In this document: piece after piece, positions 8,361 to 17,081 of the stretch
Layout: each line of letters opens with the position of its first letter
Position numbering within the stretch: the stretch's first letter is position 1
DNA from: Puniceibacterium antarcticum
GTDB taxonomy: Bacteria > Pseudomonadota > Alphaproteobacteria > Rhodobacterales > Rhodobacteraceae
NCBI RefSeq assembly: GCF_002760615.1
Contig: NZ_AWWI01000060.1
Location: forward strand, 186,001 to 250,000
Direction of reading: 5' to 3'
DNA: 64,000 bases
Made by a program: the position numbers and the translations under genes
The notes under the pieces: generated by a model
The model's input: the letters and a program-made list of their open reading frames with translations, nothing else
Told to the model about the DNA's origin: nothing
Database searches by the model: none

Positions 8361-9370
8361 TCCGTTCCCTGCGCCGTGTGGCGCCGCAGCTGATGACACT
8401 TGTTGTGCTCGCGGCCCTTGTCAGCTGGTTCTTCCCCAGTTTTCTGCAAATCGACATGTCCGACGGGCGGCTTGTCGGCCCGGTGATCGACATACTCAAA
8501 CGCGGCGCGCCTGTGGCCATTCTGGCAGTCGGAATGACGCTGGTTGTGGCCACCGGCGGAATTGACCTGTCGGTCGGCACCGTCATGGCGATCACGGGCG
8601 CGGTTGCGGCCTCGGCGCTTGTCAGCGGCTGGGGCGTGCCCGTCGCGCTGATCCTGGCTGTTGGGGCTGGGATGATCGCGGGGCTGTGGAATGGCTGCCT
8701 TGTGGCGGTGTTAGGCATTCAGCCGATTGTCGCCACGCTGATCCTGATGACCGCCGGGCGCGGTATCGCGCAGCTGATTACCGAAGGGCGGATCCTCACC
8801 TATAGTGACACCGGCTTTGGCTTTCTGGGATCCGGCAGCATCTTGGGCATTCCGGTGCCCGCGCTCCTTTGGGTGCTGACGGGGGTTCTGGTGGCCCTGC
8901 TGATGCGCCGCACCGCCCTTGGTCTGCTGGTCGAAGCGGTCGGGGTCAACAAACGCGCCTCTGCTTTGGCCGGGGTCAATGCGCGCGGGCTGATCATTGT
9001 GGTCTACATGGCCTCGGGCCTTTGTGCGGCGCTGGCGGGGATCATTGCGACGGCGGATATTCGCGGGGCGGATGCCAACAATGCGGGTCTGTGGCTGGAG
9101 CTTGACGCCATCCTCGCCGTGGTGATCGGGGGCAATTCTCTGCTGGGCGGGCGGTTTTCCATCGCAGCCTCTGTGTTGGGGGCGATGATCATTCAGACCA
9201 TCGACACCGGCATCCTGCTGGCGGGGTTCCCATCGGAATACAATCTGGTGATCAAGGCCGTTCTGGTGCTGGCGATCCTGATGATCCAGTCGCCGCATCT
9301 GGCCAGCGAATGGGCGCTGATCCGCATGCAGATCGCCCGCCGCCGCGCCGCGCGCGAGCAGGAGGTTTGA
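8357..9370 (+). CDS. ytfT: Galactofuranose-type ABC transporter permease 1
   Basis: 337 residues, a polytopic inner-membrane permease of the BPD_transp_2 (RbsC-like) family. It has about eight to ten hydrophobic helices and the family motif GMTLVVATGGIDLSVGTVMA near residues 58-77. The GLCAALAGIIATADI and VVIGGNSLLGGRFS segments near the C terminus match YtfT/RbsC-type permeases. The start overlaps the ytfR stop. Together with YjfF it forms a heterodimeric channel. The last residues (RRRAAREQEV) are a cytoplasmic basic tail. Confidence 0.92.
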   Translation: MIRSLRRVAPQLMTLVVLAALVSWFFPSFLQIDMSDGRLVGPVIDILKRGAPVAILAVGMTLVVATGGIDLSVGTVMAITGAVAASALVSGWGVPVALILAVGAGMIAGLWNGCLVAVLGIQPIVATLILMTAGRGIAQLITEGRILTYSDTGFGFLGSGSILGIPVPALLWVLTGVLVALLMRRTALGLLVEAVGVNKRASALAGVNARGLIIVVYMASGLCAALAGIIATADIRGADANNAGLWLELDAILAVVIGGNSLLGGRFSIAASVLGAMIIQTIDTGILLAGFPSEYNLVIKAVLVLAILMIQSPHLASEWALIRMQIARRRAAREQEV

Positions 9371-9453
9371 GCGATGACACCTACGGATATCAGCCCGATG
9401 ACTTGCAAACATTCTGCAACGTTCCAAAACGATACCCTACTGGGGGAGCATAG

Positions 9454-10425
9454 ATGAACCCGCGCACCTTTCCGCTGCTGGCGACGATTGCCATCTTCCT
9501 TGTGGCCTATGCCATCTGTTCGGCGCAGTATCCGACAATCTTTTCGAGCCGGGTCGCGGGCAACCTGTTGACCGACAACGCCTACCTCGGCATCACCGCC
9601 GTCGGCATGACGTTGGTCATTCTGTCGGGTGGCATCGACCTGTCGGTCGGATCGGTCATCGCCTTTTCCGGCGTCTTCATCGCCGTGATGCTGCGCGACA
9701 CCGGACTGCATCCACTTGTGATCTTCGCGCTCTTGCTCGTCGTGACCACGCTGTTTGGCGCCGCGATGGGCGGGCTGATCGACATCCTCGCCATGCCGCC
9801 TTTTATCGTGACGCTGGCGGGCATGTTTCTGGCGCGCGGTGTTGCCTACATGCTGACCATCGATTCCGTTCCGATCAACCACGACTTCTACAGCTTCCTT
9901 CAAAAGTCCTATTACCTGATGCCGGGCAAGGGGCGCCTGACCTTTATCGGTGTGCTGATGCTGCTGACCGTGCTTGCGGGCATGATCGTTGCACACCGCA
10001 CCCGCTTCGGGGCTTCGGTCTTTGCGCTTGGGGGCGGAACAGCCACAGCGCGGCTGATGGGGGTCAAGGTGCGGCGCACCACAGTGCAGATCTATGCCTT
10101 TTCCGGCTTCATGTCCGGCCTCGCCGGGATCGTGTTTTCGATCTATACGGGATCGGGGTATCCGCTGGCGGCTGTCGGGACGGAACTGACGGCCATTGCC
10201 GCCGTCGTGATCGGTGGCACGCTGCTGGCAGGCGGGGCGGGCTACATGTTTGGCACCCTGATCGGCGTTTTGACTATGGGGCTGATCCAGACCTACATTG
10301 TCTTTGACGGCACGCTGTCCAGCTGGTGGACCAAGATCGTCATTGGCGTGCTTCTGCTGTCCTTTATCCTGTTGCAAAAGGGGCTGGTGCATCTATCAAC
10401 CCGCCAAAGAGGGGCACGCATATGA
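9454..10425 (+). CDS. yjfF: Galactofuranose-type ABC transporter permease 2
   Basis: 323 residues, the second BPD_transp_2 permease. It carries the conserved GMTLVILSGGIDLSVGSVIA motif and the ATARLMGVKV segment, then AVVIGGTLLAGGAGYMFGTL near the C terminus. An 83-bp gap separates it from ytfT, unlike the overlapping genes on either side, and a strong ribosome site (tgggggagc) precedes the ATG. The stop overlaps the galM start (ATGA). It is the partner of YtfT. Confidence 0.92.
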   Translation: MNPRTFPLLATIAIFLVAYAICSAQYPTIFSSRVAGNLLTDNAYLGITAVGMTLVILSGGIDLSVGSVIAFSGVFIAVMLRDTGLHPLVIFALLLVVTTLFGAAMGGLIDILAMPPFIVTLAGMFLARGVAYMLTIDSVPINHDFYSFLQKSYYLMPGKGRLTFIGVLMLLTVLAGMIVAHRTRFGASVFALGGGTATARLMGVKVRRTTVQIYAFSGFMSGLAGIVFSIYTGSGYPLAAVGTELTAIAAVVIGGTLLAGGAGYMFGTLIGVLTMGLIQTYIVFDGTLSSWWTKIVIGVLLLSFILLQKGLVHLSTRQRGARI

Positions 10426-11426
10426 ACGCATCAGCAGATATCACTGGATTCGGATACTTGCCGGACGGGCGCGAGGTGACGCGTATCGTGCTGCGCGGCG
10501 GCGGGTTGCAAATGGCCCTACTGACACATGGCGCACGGGTCCAGGATCTGCGGCTGGACGCGGTCGCCCATCCGCTGGTCATTGGCGCTGATACGCTGGA
10601 CCCCTATCTGGGCGAGATGAGCTACTACGGCGCGATTGTCGGCCGCTTTGCCAACCGCATCGCCGACGCGGCGTTCGCTTTGGATGGCAAAAGCTACAAG
10701 ACTGACGCGAATGAGAGGGATCAGCAGACACTGCATGGCGGCACAGAGGGGGCATCATCCCAACTCTGGGAGCTGCAGTCGGTGAGCGACACCTCTGCCA
10801 CGCTGACGCTGGATCTGGCAGACGGGCATATGGGGTTTCCGGGCAATCTGCTTGTCACCGCAACATATTCTTTGCCGGGGGAAGGAACACTTGCGCTGGA
10901 TATCACCGCAGTGACCGACAAACCCACGGTCTGCAGCTTTGCGCAGCACAGCTATTTCGCGCTTGAGGACGGCGGGTCGGTGGCAGATCAGACGCTCTGG
11001 ATCGATGCAGATCGCTATCTGCCGGTGAATGATCTGATGATCCCAACGCTGGATGCGCCTGCGACGGTGACAGGGTCACGCTTCGATTTTCGCACCGCCC
11101 GACCCATCGGCACTGCTGGGCTGGACCACAATTTCTGTCTGAACGGGGCAGAGGGTGACCTGCGTCGTGTGGCCCGGCTGGAGGCGCCAAACCACTTGTC
11201 GCTGGAGGTCGTCACCAACCAGCCAGGGCTGCAGATCTATGACAGCGCCCGCCAGCCGCACATGACGGGGCTGGGGGGGCGTCAGCACGGTGCCTTTGCC
11301 GGTATCGCGCTGGAAACACAGGCCTGGCCGGATGCTGTCAATAGACCGGCTTTCCCATCTGCGGTGCTGCGCCCAGGCGAGGTTTACCGCCATGCCGTGC
11401 GCTATGTCTTTGCCACTCCGGGCTGA
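10422..11426 (+). CDS. galM: Aldose 1-epimerase
   Basis: 334 residues of the aldose 1-epimerase (mutarotase) family, which interconverts alpha and beta anomers of aldoses. Visible features are GRFANRIADAAFALDGK (binding-site arginine), LHGGTEG, the catalytic histidine region FAQHSYFAL, and the C-terminal GIALETQAWPDAVN with the catalytic glutamate. The start chosen is the ATG at 10422, which overlaps the yjfF stop and has an agagg ribosome site. An upstream in-frame start would run deep into yjfF. It likely prepares imported sugar for the anomer-specific 1-dehydrogenase encoded upstream. Confidence 0.92.
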   Translation: MNASADITGFGYLPDGREVTRIVLRGGGLQMALLTHGARVQDLRLDAVAHPLVIGADTLDPYLGEMSYYGAIVGRFANRIADAAFALDGKSYKTDANERDQQTLHGGTEGASSQLWELQSVSDTSATLTLDLADGHMGFPGNLLVTATYSLPGEGTLALDITAVTDKPTVCSFAQHSYFALEDGGSVADQTLWIDADRYLPVNDLMIPTLDAPATVTGSRFDFRTARPIGTAGLDHNFCLNGAEGDLRRVARLEAPNHLSLEVVTNQPGLQIYDSARQPHMTGLGGRQHGAFAGIALETQAWPDAVNRPAFPSAVLRPGEVYRHAVRYVFATPG

Positions 11427-11525
11427 GCGAGCTTGACAGCGCAACCAAACGGGCCGCCACACCTGCCCAACTGCGTTTCAGTGCGTGGCGGGTTTCTGGC
11501 GCAGATGCTCACCCGCCTGAAATGT

Positions 11526-11549
11526 TGTGGGCCAGCATGTGGGCCAGCA
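11526..11549. repeat. Tandem 12-bp duplication
   Basis: Two perfect head-to-tail copies of tgtgggccagca (11526-11537 and 11538-11549) lie in the 145-bp gap between the convergent galM and cytochrome genes. Nearby, ccgccac (11454-11460) and gtggcgg (11485-11491) can pair as a weak hairpin. No function is evident. Confidence 0.8.
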
Positions 11550-11571
11550 CAAGCCGACCAAAACAAAACCG

Positions 11572-12567
11572 TCATTTAACTTCGAGCGCGTCCAGATAGG
11601 ATCGGATCGGCGTGAGGCCACAGATCGCCTGCTCCGGATCGCTGCAGCATGACTGAACCTGGCTCATGGATTGCGCATAGATCACGTTCCAGGCCGCTTC
11701 GCTGCCCCCAAAGGCGGGCGGCATGGCATGGCTGCCGGGATAGGTTGCGGCGCGACTGTCAGCACCCTCGGGGATCTGCCGACCGGTCATGAAGTCCGCC
11801 AATTGACCGCACGAGCCGGGCTTTTCCCCGCCCCATGGGCCGTCCAAGCCTCCCACCTGACCCGATCCGATCCGATGGCATCCCGTGCAGGTGTTGTCGC
11901 GCATGTCCATCACCGTGGTCGGCCAGGCCGCAAATCCCATGCCGGGTTCGACATGGGCATAGGGGCCAAAGGGGTTGACCGGCACATTGGACCAGACCTG
12001 CCCGACAAAGGGCGAATACATGAAGGGATCGTTGTCGTGGCAGGTGCCACAGCCATCACTTGCCACACGCTCCGGCGTTTCCCAGAACTGGTCATCTGTC
12101 GCTGCTGTGGGAGATGGCACGTGCACGCCACTGATCGCAGCGCCGGCATCCGCCTTGGCCTGAAACCAGCAGGTCGCGCCGGTCGCGGGGTTGTGGGCAA
12201 TTACGTCAATCTCGTCATAGGCGGTGCTGCTCGCGTCGCGATAGACCTTCTGGCGGCACATGACTGACACCTGCGCGGTTTGCGTCGACAGGTTCAGGAT
12301 GCGGGAATGCGGCACACATTGGCCATCAGACTGGGCACCATTGCTCAGCAGGGCCGGATGGTCGCAGCGTTCAGGGGCGTGGTCGGTTACGACAATGCCA
12401 TCGACGGTGACGGGCACAGCCACACCCGCAGCACAGTCAAAGACCGGGATCGCGCCAATCTCCTCGGTGCAGGCCGCACCATACACCTCGGACGAAGTCT
12501 GCGCGCCAGCGGGCGCGGCCAGCAGAAAGAGCGCAAAGGCGCAACGCAGCGGAAAGCTCACGGTCAT
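11572..12567 (-). CDS. Periplasmic dihaem cytochrome c, partner of the molybdoenzyme
   Basis: 331 residues with a Sec signal peptide (residues 1-22, ALFLLAAPAGAQ). Two c-type haem motifs are visible: CGTCH at 173-177 and CTGCH at 227-231. The protein is otherwise rich in cysteines (at least ten), which may form disulfides. The start at 12567 overlaps the stop of the 2Fe-2S subunit gene (ATGA), so the two are translationally coupled. In this position it is the likely electron acceptor of the exported hydroxylase, passing electrons to the respiratory chain. I recognise haem binding but no finer family. Confidence 0.85.
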   Translation of the reverse strand: MTVSFPLRCAFALFLLAAPAGAQTSSEVYGAACTEEIGAIPVFDCAAGVAVPVTVDGIVVTDHAPERCDHPALLSNGAQSDGQCVPHSRILNLSTQTAQVSVMCRQKVYRDASSTAYDEIDVIAHNPATGATCWFQAKADAGAAISGVHVPSPTAATDDQFWETPERVASDGCGTCHDNDPFMYSPFVGQVWSNVPVNPFGPYAHVEPGMGFAAWPTTVMDMRDNTCTGCHRIGSGQVGGLDGPWGGEKPGSCGQLADFMTGRQIPEGADSRAATYPGSHAMPPAFGGSEAAWNVIYAQSMSQVQSCCSDPEQAICGLTPIRSYLDALEVK

Positions 12568-13079
12568 TTCCAGTCTCCGGCATTGGCTGCAATGGCCAGC
12601 GGCTTCAACGCTTCGAAATAGCGCACATAGCCGGTGCAGCGGCAGATATGGCTGCCAATCGCCTCCATCATCGCGCTGTCGATCTGATCCTGCGGGATCG
12701 GCTGTGCGCGCAAGCCGTCCAGAAACATCCGCGCCGCCATGACAAACCCGGGCGTACAATAGCCGCACTGGAACGAGAAATTGTCCAGAAAGGCCTTTTG
12801 CACTGCATCGGGCACGCCATCGTTCGCCACGGATTCGATGGTCGAGATGTCGCTGCCATCCAGCGTGCCCAGTGTGGTTGAACAGCTGATCACTGGTGAG
12901 GGTGTCGGATTTGGTGGCTTGGACACCTGTACGGTGCAGGCCCGGCAGACGCCGATCCCGCAGCAGAACTTTGTCCCCGTCAGGTTCAGATCCTCGTGCA
13001 GGAAATCGATCAGCCGTTCATCCGACCGGCTGTCGTCCAGCTGAAACGCCGCACCGTTGACCGTGAAAGACAGCGTCAT
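12564..13079 (-). CDS. 2Fe-2S subunit of xanthine-dehydrogenase-family oxidoreductase
   Basis: 171 residues, the small subunit of an isoquinoline/aldehyde oxidoreductase. The N-terminal plant-type ferredoxin cluster is C40-x4-C45-x2-C48 plus C66. The second, four-helix cluster uses FQCGYCTPGF and HICRCTGY. The start at 13079 overlaps the end of the large subunit gene (ATGA); longer in-frame starts lie inside that gene. There is no signal peptide, as expected for a subunit carried across the membrane with its Tat-tagged partner. Confidence 0.92.
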   Translation of the reverse strand: MTLSFTVNGAAFQLDDSRSDERLIDFLHEDLNLTGTKFCCGIGVCRACTVQVSKPPNPTPSPVISCSTTLGTLDGSDISTIESVANDGVPDAVQKAFLDNFSFQCGYCTPGFVMAARMFLDGLRAQPIPQDQIDSAMMEAIGSHICRCTGYVRYFEALKPLAIAANAGDWK

Positions 13080-15904
13080 TGGCCAAGGCCCTCCAGGATT
13101 TTCGCAGGCGTGATCGGCAAAGAGGTAAAGCGTTTGCCGGTGGCGTCGCGCAGTGCGTTCGAAATCGCAGGGGGAATCGAACACATCACCGCCTCTGCAA
13201 TGCCGCGCCCGACCGGTGCGCTGCCCTGTGACGGCTCAAGGGTGAAAAGCTGCTGACCGCGCTGGCCGGGTTCATAGCCATCCAGCACGGGCACATCCTG
13301 AGCGCGGGCGACGTGATAGCGGTTGAGGTTCCACATACCGTCCGCCGGGCCTGCCATGCCGGTGGGCATGTCCTCAAGCAAGGTGTAGCTGATCGCCATG
13401 GCGACGCCGCCCTGACTCTGCCCGGAGACAAGCTGTGGCACGTGGATATGGCCCGCGTTCAGAACGCTCAGAACATTCTCGATCTGCACGGCGCCGGTAC
13501 TGGTGTTGACCGTCAGGCCAACCACATTGATGCAGGGTGCCCAGACATAGCGCGCGTAACGGCTGCTGGCTTTGTCCGGCCCGACCGTGCCCTGTCGCGG
13601 GACCTGCACCGGATTGCCGCCAGAGGGCTGATAAAACGACAGACCGTCCAGTTGCAGCGGCAACAGGCCGCCGGGGGTTGGAAAATCTGCCGCGGCCCAG
13701 CTGTTCTGAAAATAGGCATGCCCCAGGGCCCCATTGGGCAGGCCGCTGGCATAGATCTCATCGGCCAGTGTCTGCAGGCTCAGTTCTCCTCCGCCGACGG
13801 ATCTCCGTCCCAGCGTGCCGTCGCGCCAGACCACGTCAGAGGGGGGCAGGGATGCAACGCCCCAGATCTGCGCTGCAGCTGCCAGAATCGAACCCTGAAA
13901 CAGTGCATTGGCGGTCTGTTGTACGGTATGCACCTGATGCAGCCCTGTCAGACAGGCCGAAGAGGATCCGACGGATTTCGCCGTCCAGTTGGGATTGGCC
14001 CAGCGCACCCCATCCGGGTCCTGTGTGGTCAGCCCGGTCTGATCGAACAGCGTGTAACAGCCCATGTCCACCCGCGCCGCATTGGCGCCAAGGATCGGGC
14101 CGATTGTCACCCCCAGCGTGGTGGCCGATCCGTTGCCCATGTCGACCGCATCCGATTGCACGGTCAGGCTGCCGTCGCGTTCCAGCAGAACAGATGCGAC
14201 CATCCCATCCCCCGAGGTGCCATAGGCCTGCAGCGATATGGCGATCCCGGTGCCGTAGATCAGGCCGCGGGCGGCATAGTCCTGCCTGATCGCATCCCGG
14301 TCATTCCAAAGCGGCTGTCTCTGGGCAAATTTCAGCATCTCGCCAAGGCGCAGGGATTGTTCGACCGGACCGCCGACCACGGTGGTGCCGCCTTCTTCTA
14401 ACAGATTGGCGGCCCGCAGCTCCGCCGGATCCCAGCCCCGTGCCGCCGCCAGATCATCCAGCGCGGTTTCAAATGCAAAAAACGCCTGCGGCCCGCCAAA
14501 CCCCCGCTGAGAGCCGCCGGTCACGTTCTCGGTGTGCAGAGCCTCTGCATAGATATCGGCCATCGGGATCGCATAAGATCCCCCCGCACAGAGCGCCCCC
14601 AGAGAGGCGACATAGGGGCTGAGGTTGCGTTCGCCGCCGCCGTCAAAGGTCAGGGTCATCTGTACTGCCTGCAGCTTCATGTTGCTGTCCGCCGCCAATT
14701 CCCCCGACAGCTTGGCGCCGTGGCGTTTCAGCCCGACACGGAACTGTTCGAATCGATCATAGGCCAGCCGCACCGGACTGCCGTTGGAATAGGTGCCCGC
14801 CAGCGCGAGCATGAGCGAGAAGGGCGAACCATCACGCCCCCCGAATCCGCCACCGGGGTAACAGCTTGTCAGGTTGACCGCCTTCAGATGGATCGGCGCG
14901 TCGGCACTGTCATACATCGACAGGATGTTGCTGATGTCGCCATCGGGCGATTGTGTGCCCAGCACGATATTCATCGTGCCCGTGTCCGTCTCGATCCAGA
15001 CCAGCCCAGCCTCTGGTTCCATGAACATCGGATCCATGGCCTGCATATCGGTCTGAAACGGCTGCCGGATCAGAGCGGGGTCGCTGGCCAGCGTCGTGCG
15101 GATCTTGTCCTGATAGGCCGGGACTTGATCCATATAGGTGTCCGGATCGGCCTTGGCATAGCTGAAATCATCGCCGTATTTCACATAGGTGGTCTGGGGT
15201 GAAAACGCACTGCCCAGCGGCGGGCCGTCCTCCTTGCCTGAGCCGTAAACCTGGTAGGCCGCGTCGTTGAACTCGATCGCCAACTTTGCCGCACGAAAAC
15301 CGGCAAGGTTGTCAAACAGCAGCAACGCCACTGCCTGACCCAGATAGTTCGGCACATTTCCGGGCAGCACTATCAGATCAAATGTCATGTCCGAAGGCAG
15401 ATCAAAGCTGCCGACGCTGCCCTCGCTCTTTGCGCGTGGTGCCCTTGCACGTTCCTGCGCGATGCGTTCTTGCAGCATGAGGTCGCGGTTGAACAAGAGT
15501 TTTGGCGCACGCAGCGTCCCGCTCAGCTCATTGCCCAGCACAACACGCGTGGGCCTTGCCTGCGGCGCAAGGGTGCCGAGGTCAAGGCCCTCAAAGGCCT
15601 GCTCGGTGGTCAGGGCGCGCAGATACATCGCGTGCCATTGCTGCTGCGGCCAGCCCGGCATGTCGCGGGCGTTGAAATCCCGGGCATAGACCTTCTCTCC
15701 CATCACCTTTGCCATCCCGTCGATGCGCTGACTGGCAACCCCGGGAACAGACGAGGCATTGGTGCCGATATCTGCCGCCCCGGGGCGCGCTGCCCTTCCA
15801 AGGCCCGGTATGCTCATCACGGTACAGGCCACCGCGCCACCTGTCGCCTTGAGGAACTTGCGGCGCGTGAATCTTGCGCCACCCACTGGTGATTGAGATG
15901 TCAT
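13076..15904 (-). CDS. Tat-exported molybdopterin-binding subunit, xanthine dehydrogenase family
   Basis: 942 residues. The N terminus has a twin-arginine signal (TRRKFLKATGG, residues 13-23), so the folded enzyme is exported to the periplasm. Molybdopterin-binding motifs include PGGGFGGRDGSPF, GSQRGFGGPQAFFAFE and the C-terminal GRGIAEAV with the probable catalytic glutamate. It hydroxylates or oxidises an aldehyde or N-heterocycle; the substrate cannot be predicted. Three genes in order (large, 2Fe-2S, cytochrome c) overlap by 4 bp each and form one operon. At 942 residues it is longer than the roughly 750-residue IorB-type subunits I recall. A divergent LysR gene lies upstream. Confidence 0.9.
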   Translation of the reverse strand: MTSQSPVGGARFTRRKFLKATGGAVACTVMSIPGLGRAARPGAADIGTNASSVPGVASQRIDGMAKVMGEKVYARDFNARDMPGWPQQQWHAMYLRALTTEQAFEGLDLGTLAPQARPTRVVLGNELSGTLRAPKLLFNRDLMLQERIAQERARAPRAKSEGSVGSFDLPSDMTFDLIVLPGNVPNYLGQAVALLLFDNLAGFRAAKLAIEFNDAAYQVYGSGKEDGPPLGSAFSPQTTYVKYGDDFSYAKADPDTYMDQVPAYQDKIRTTLASDPALIRQPFQTDMQAMDPMFMEPEAGLVWIETDTGTMNIVLGTQSPDGDISNILSMYDSADAPIHLKAVNLTSCYPGGGFGGRDGSPFSLMLALAGTYSNGSPVRLAYDRFEQFRVGLKRHGAKLSGELAADSNMKLQAVQMTLTFDGGGERNLSPYVASLGALCAGGSYAIPMADIYAEALHTENVTGGSQRGFGGPQAFFAFETALDDLAAARGWDPAELRAANLLEEGGTTVVGGPVEQSLRLGEMLKFAQRQPLWNDRDAIRQDYAARGLIYGTGIAISLQAYGTSGDGMVASVLLERDGSLTVQSDAVDMGNGSATTLGVTIGPILGANAARVDMGCYTLFDQTGLTTQDPDGVRWANPNWTAKSVGSSSACLTGLHQVHTVQQTANALFQGSILAAAAQIWGVASLPPSDVVWRDGTLGRRSVGGGELSLQTLADEIYASGLPNGALGHAYFQNSWAAADFPTPGGLLPLQLDGLSFYQPSGGNPVQVPRQGTVGPDKASSRYARYVWAPCINVVGLTVNTSTGAVQIENVLSVLNAGHIHVPQLVSGQSQGGVAMAISYTLLEDMPTGMAGPADGMWNLNRYHVARAQDVPVLDGYEPGQRGQQLFTLEPSQGSAPVGRGIAEAVMCSIPPAISNALRDATGKRFTSLPITPAKILEGLGQ

Positions 15905-16161
15905 CGCTCCCCCGGGAAGAAATCATTTAAAAGGCTTAATTTCGAACGTTTGGTAATACTTGAACCAGTTGGCCACATCGGGTGACCATGCGTCAAGATG
16001 TTCCGCAACACGCTGCGAAACACAGCGGGGGCTTTCGGCAGGAACGGCGGCACCCACATTCGCCCCACGGACCCTTCGATCGCGATAGATCTGCATTTTC
16101 TTCGTTTAATCTTGATGGATTGCAGCTATATCCCAAGCTCTTTGTGGAGGAGAGAGCGGCA

Positions 16162-17061
16162 ATGATCGACAAGTTGGAGATGTTCATCGCGGTCGCAACC
16201 GAGGGGCATTTTGGTCGTGCCGCAGAAACGCTTGGTATCAGCCAGCCTACCCTGTCCTCGGGGATCAAACAGCTTGAGGGACAGCTTGGCGTGCGGCTGA
16301 TCAGTCGCGGATCGCGCTATGGTGGCCTGACCGCCGAGGGCAAGCTGGCGCTGGAACGGGCGCGCAAGATTGTCGGCGAAACCCGTACCTTGCGTGAAGA
16401 GATGCGCTTTACCCGTGACGGGCTGACCGGACAGCTGCGCATTGCGGTCATTCCCACAGCCCTGATCTGTGCCGCCAATCTGGTCACCCGCTTCACCGAC
16501 CGGCATCCGCAGGTGAACGCCATCGTGCTGTCGCGCACATCGTCGGAAATTCTGCGCATGCTCGACAATCTCGAAGTGGATGCCGGGCTGTCCTATCTCG
16601 ACAATGAACCGCTTGGGCAGGCAACGACGCAGGATCTCTATCGCGAAAGCTATGTTCTGGTCTGCGCACAGGATTCTCCGCTTGCGGGAAGAAAGGTTGT
16701 GGCATGGTCCGACCTCGGGGCGCAGAAGCTCGCGCTTCTGACCGGGGATATGCAAAACCGCCGCATCATGAATCGCAATTTCCGCGAGGCAGGCGTGGTG
16801 CCCGATTGCGCGGTTGAATCGAATTCTCTGGTGGTGCTTGCCTCGAAGGCGGCGCAAAGCGGCTGCGCCACCATCCTGCCCAAAGATGTTGCCGGCTTCC
16901 TCACGGCGGGTAATGGCCTTGTCACCGTGCCGTTGAAAGGCGGGCAGCCGGGGCATGCCGTGGGCATCGTCGCCCCCAAGGCCGAACCGCATTCCCCGAT
17001 CATCCGCGCCCTGTTGCTAGAAGCGCGACGCATGGCTGAGAACACTGCCCGCGTCGCCTGA
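16162..17061 (+). CDS. LysR family transcriptional regulator (FdsR-like)
   Basis: 299 residues. The N-terminal winged helix-turn-helix (residues 1-60, HFGRAAETLGISQPTLSSGI) is followed by a LysR effector domain (residues 90-295). The start at 16162 has a gaggagaga ribosome site and matches the usual LysR N terminus; an upstream in-frame ATG would add about 60 unrelated residues. The stretches GSRYGGLT and AGLSYLDNEPLG resemble regulators next to NAD-dependent formate dehydrogenase (fds) genes. Here it is divergent from a different molybdoenzyme operon, which it probably controls through the 257-bp intergenic region. Confidence 0.87.
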   Translation: MIDKLEMFIAVATEGHFGRAAETLGISQPTLSSGIKQLEGQLGVRLISRGSRYGGLTAEGKLALERARKIVGETRTLREEMRFTRDGLTGQLRIAVIPTALICAANLVTRFTDRHPQVNAIVLSRTSSEILRMLDNLEVDAGLSYLDNEPLGQATTQDLYRESYVLVCAQDSPLAGRKVVAWSDLGAQKLALLTGDMQNRRIMNRNFREAGVVPDCAVESNSLVVLASKAAQSGCATILPKDVAGFLTAGNGLVTVPLKGGQPGHAVGIVAPKAEPHSPIIRALLLEARRMAENTARVA

Positions 17062-17081
17062 CGCGGCAGGACCGGGGGCAA

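Noticed and set aside
15927-15939. CtrA site upstream of the molybdoenzyme
   Set aside because: TTAA at 15927 and 15936 are separated by 5 bp, not the 7 bp needed for CtrA.
15982-16161. N-terminal extension of the LysR gene
   Set aside because: The in-frame ATG at 15982 would add about 60 residues unlike any LysR protein, while ATG 16162 has a strong ribosome site and the standard N terminus.
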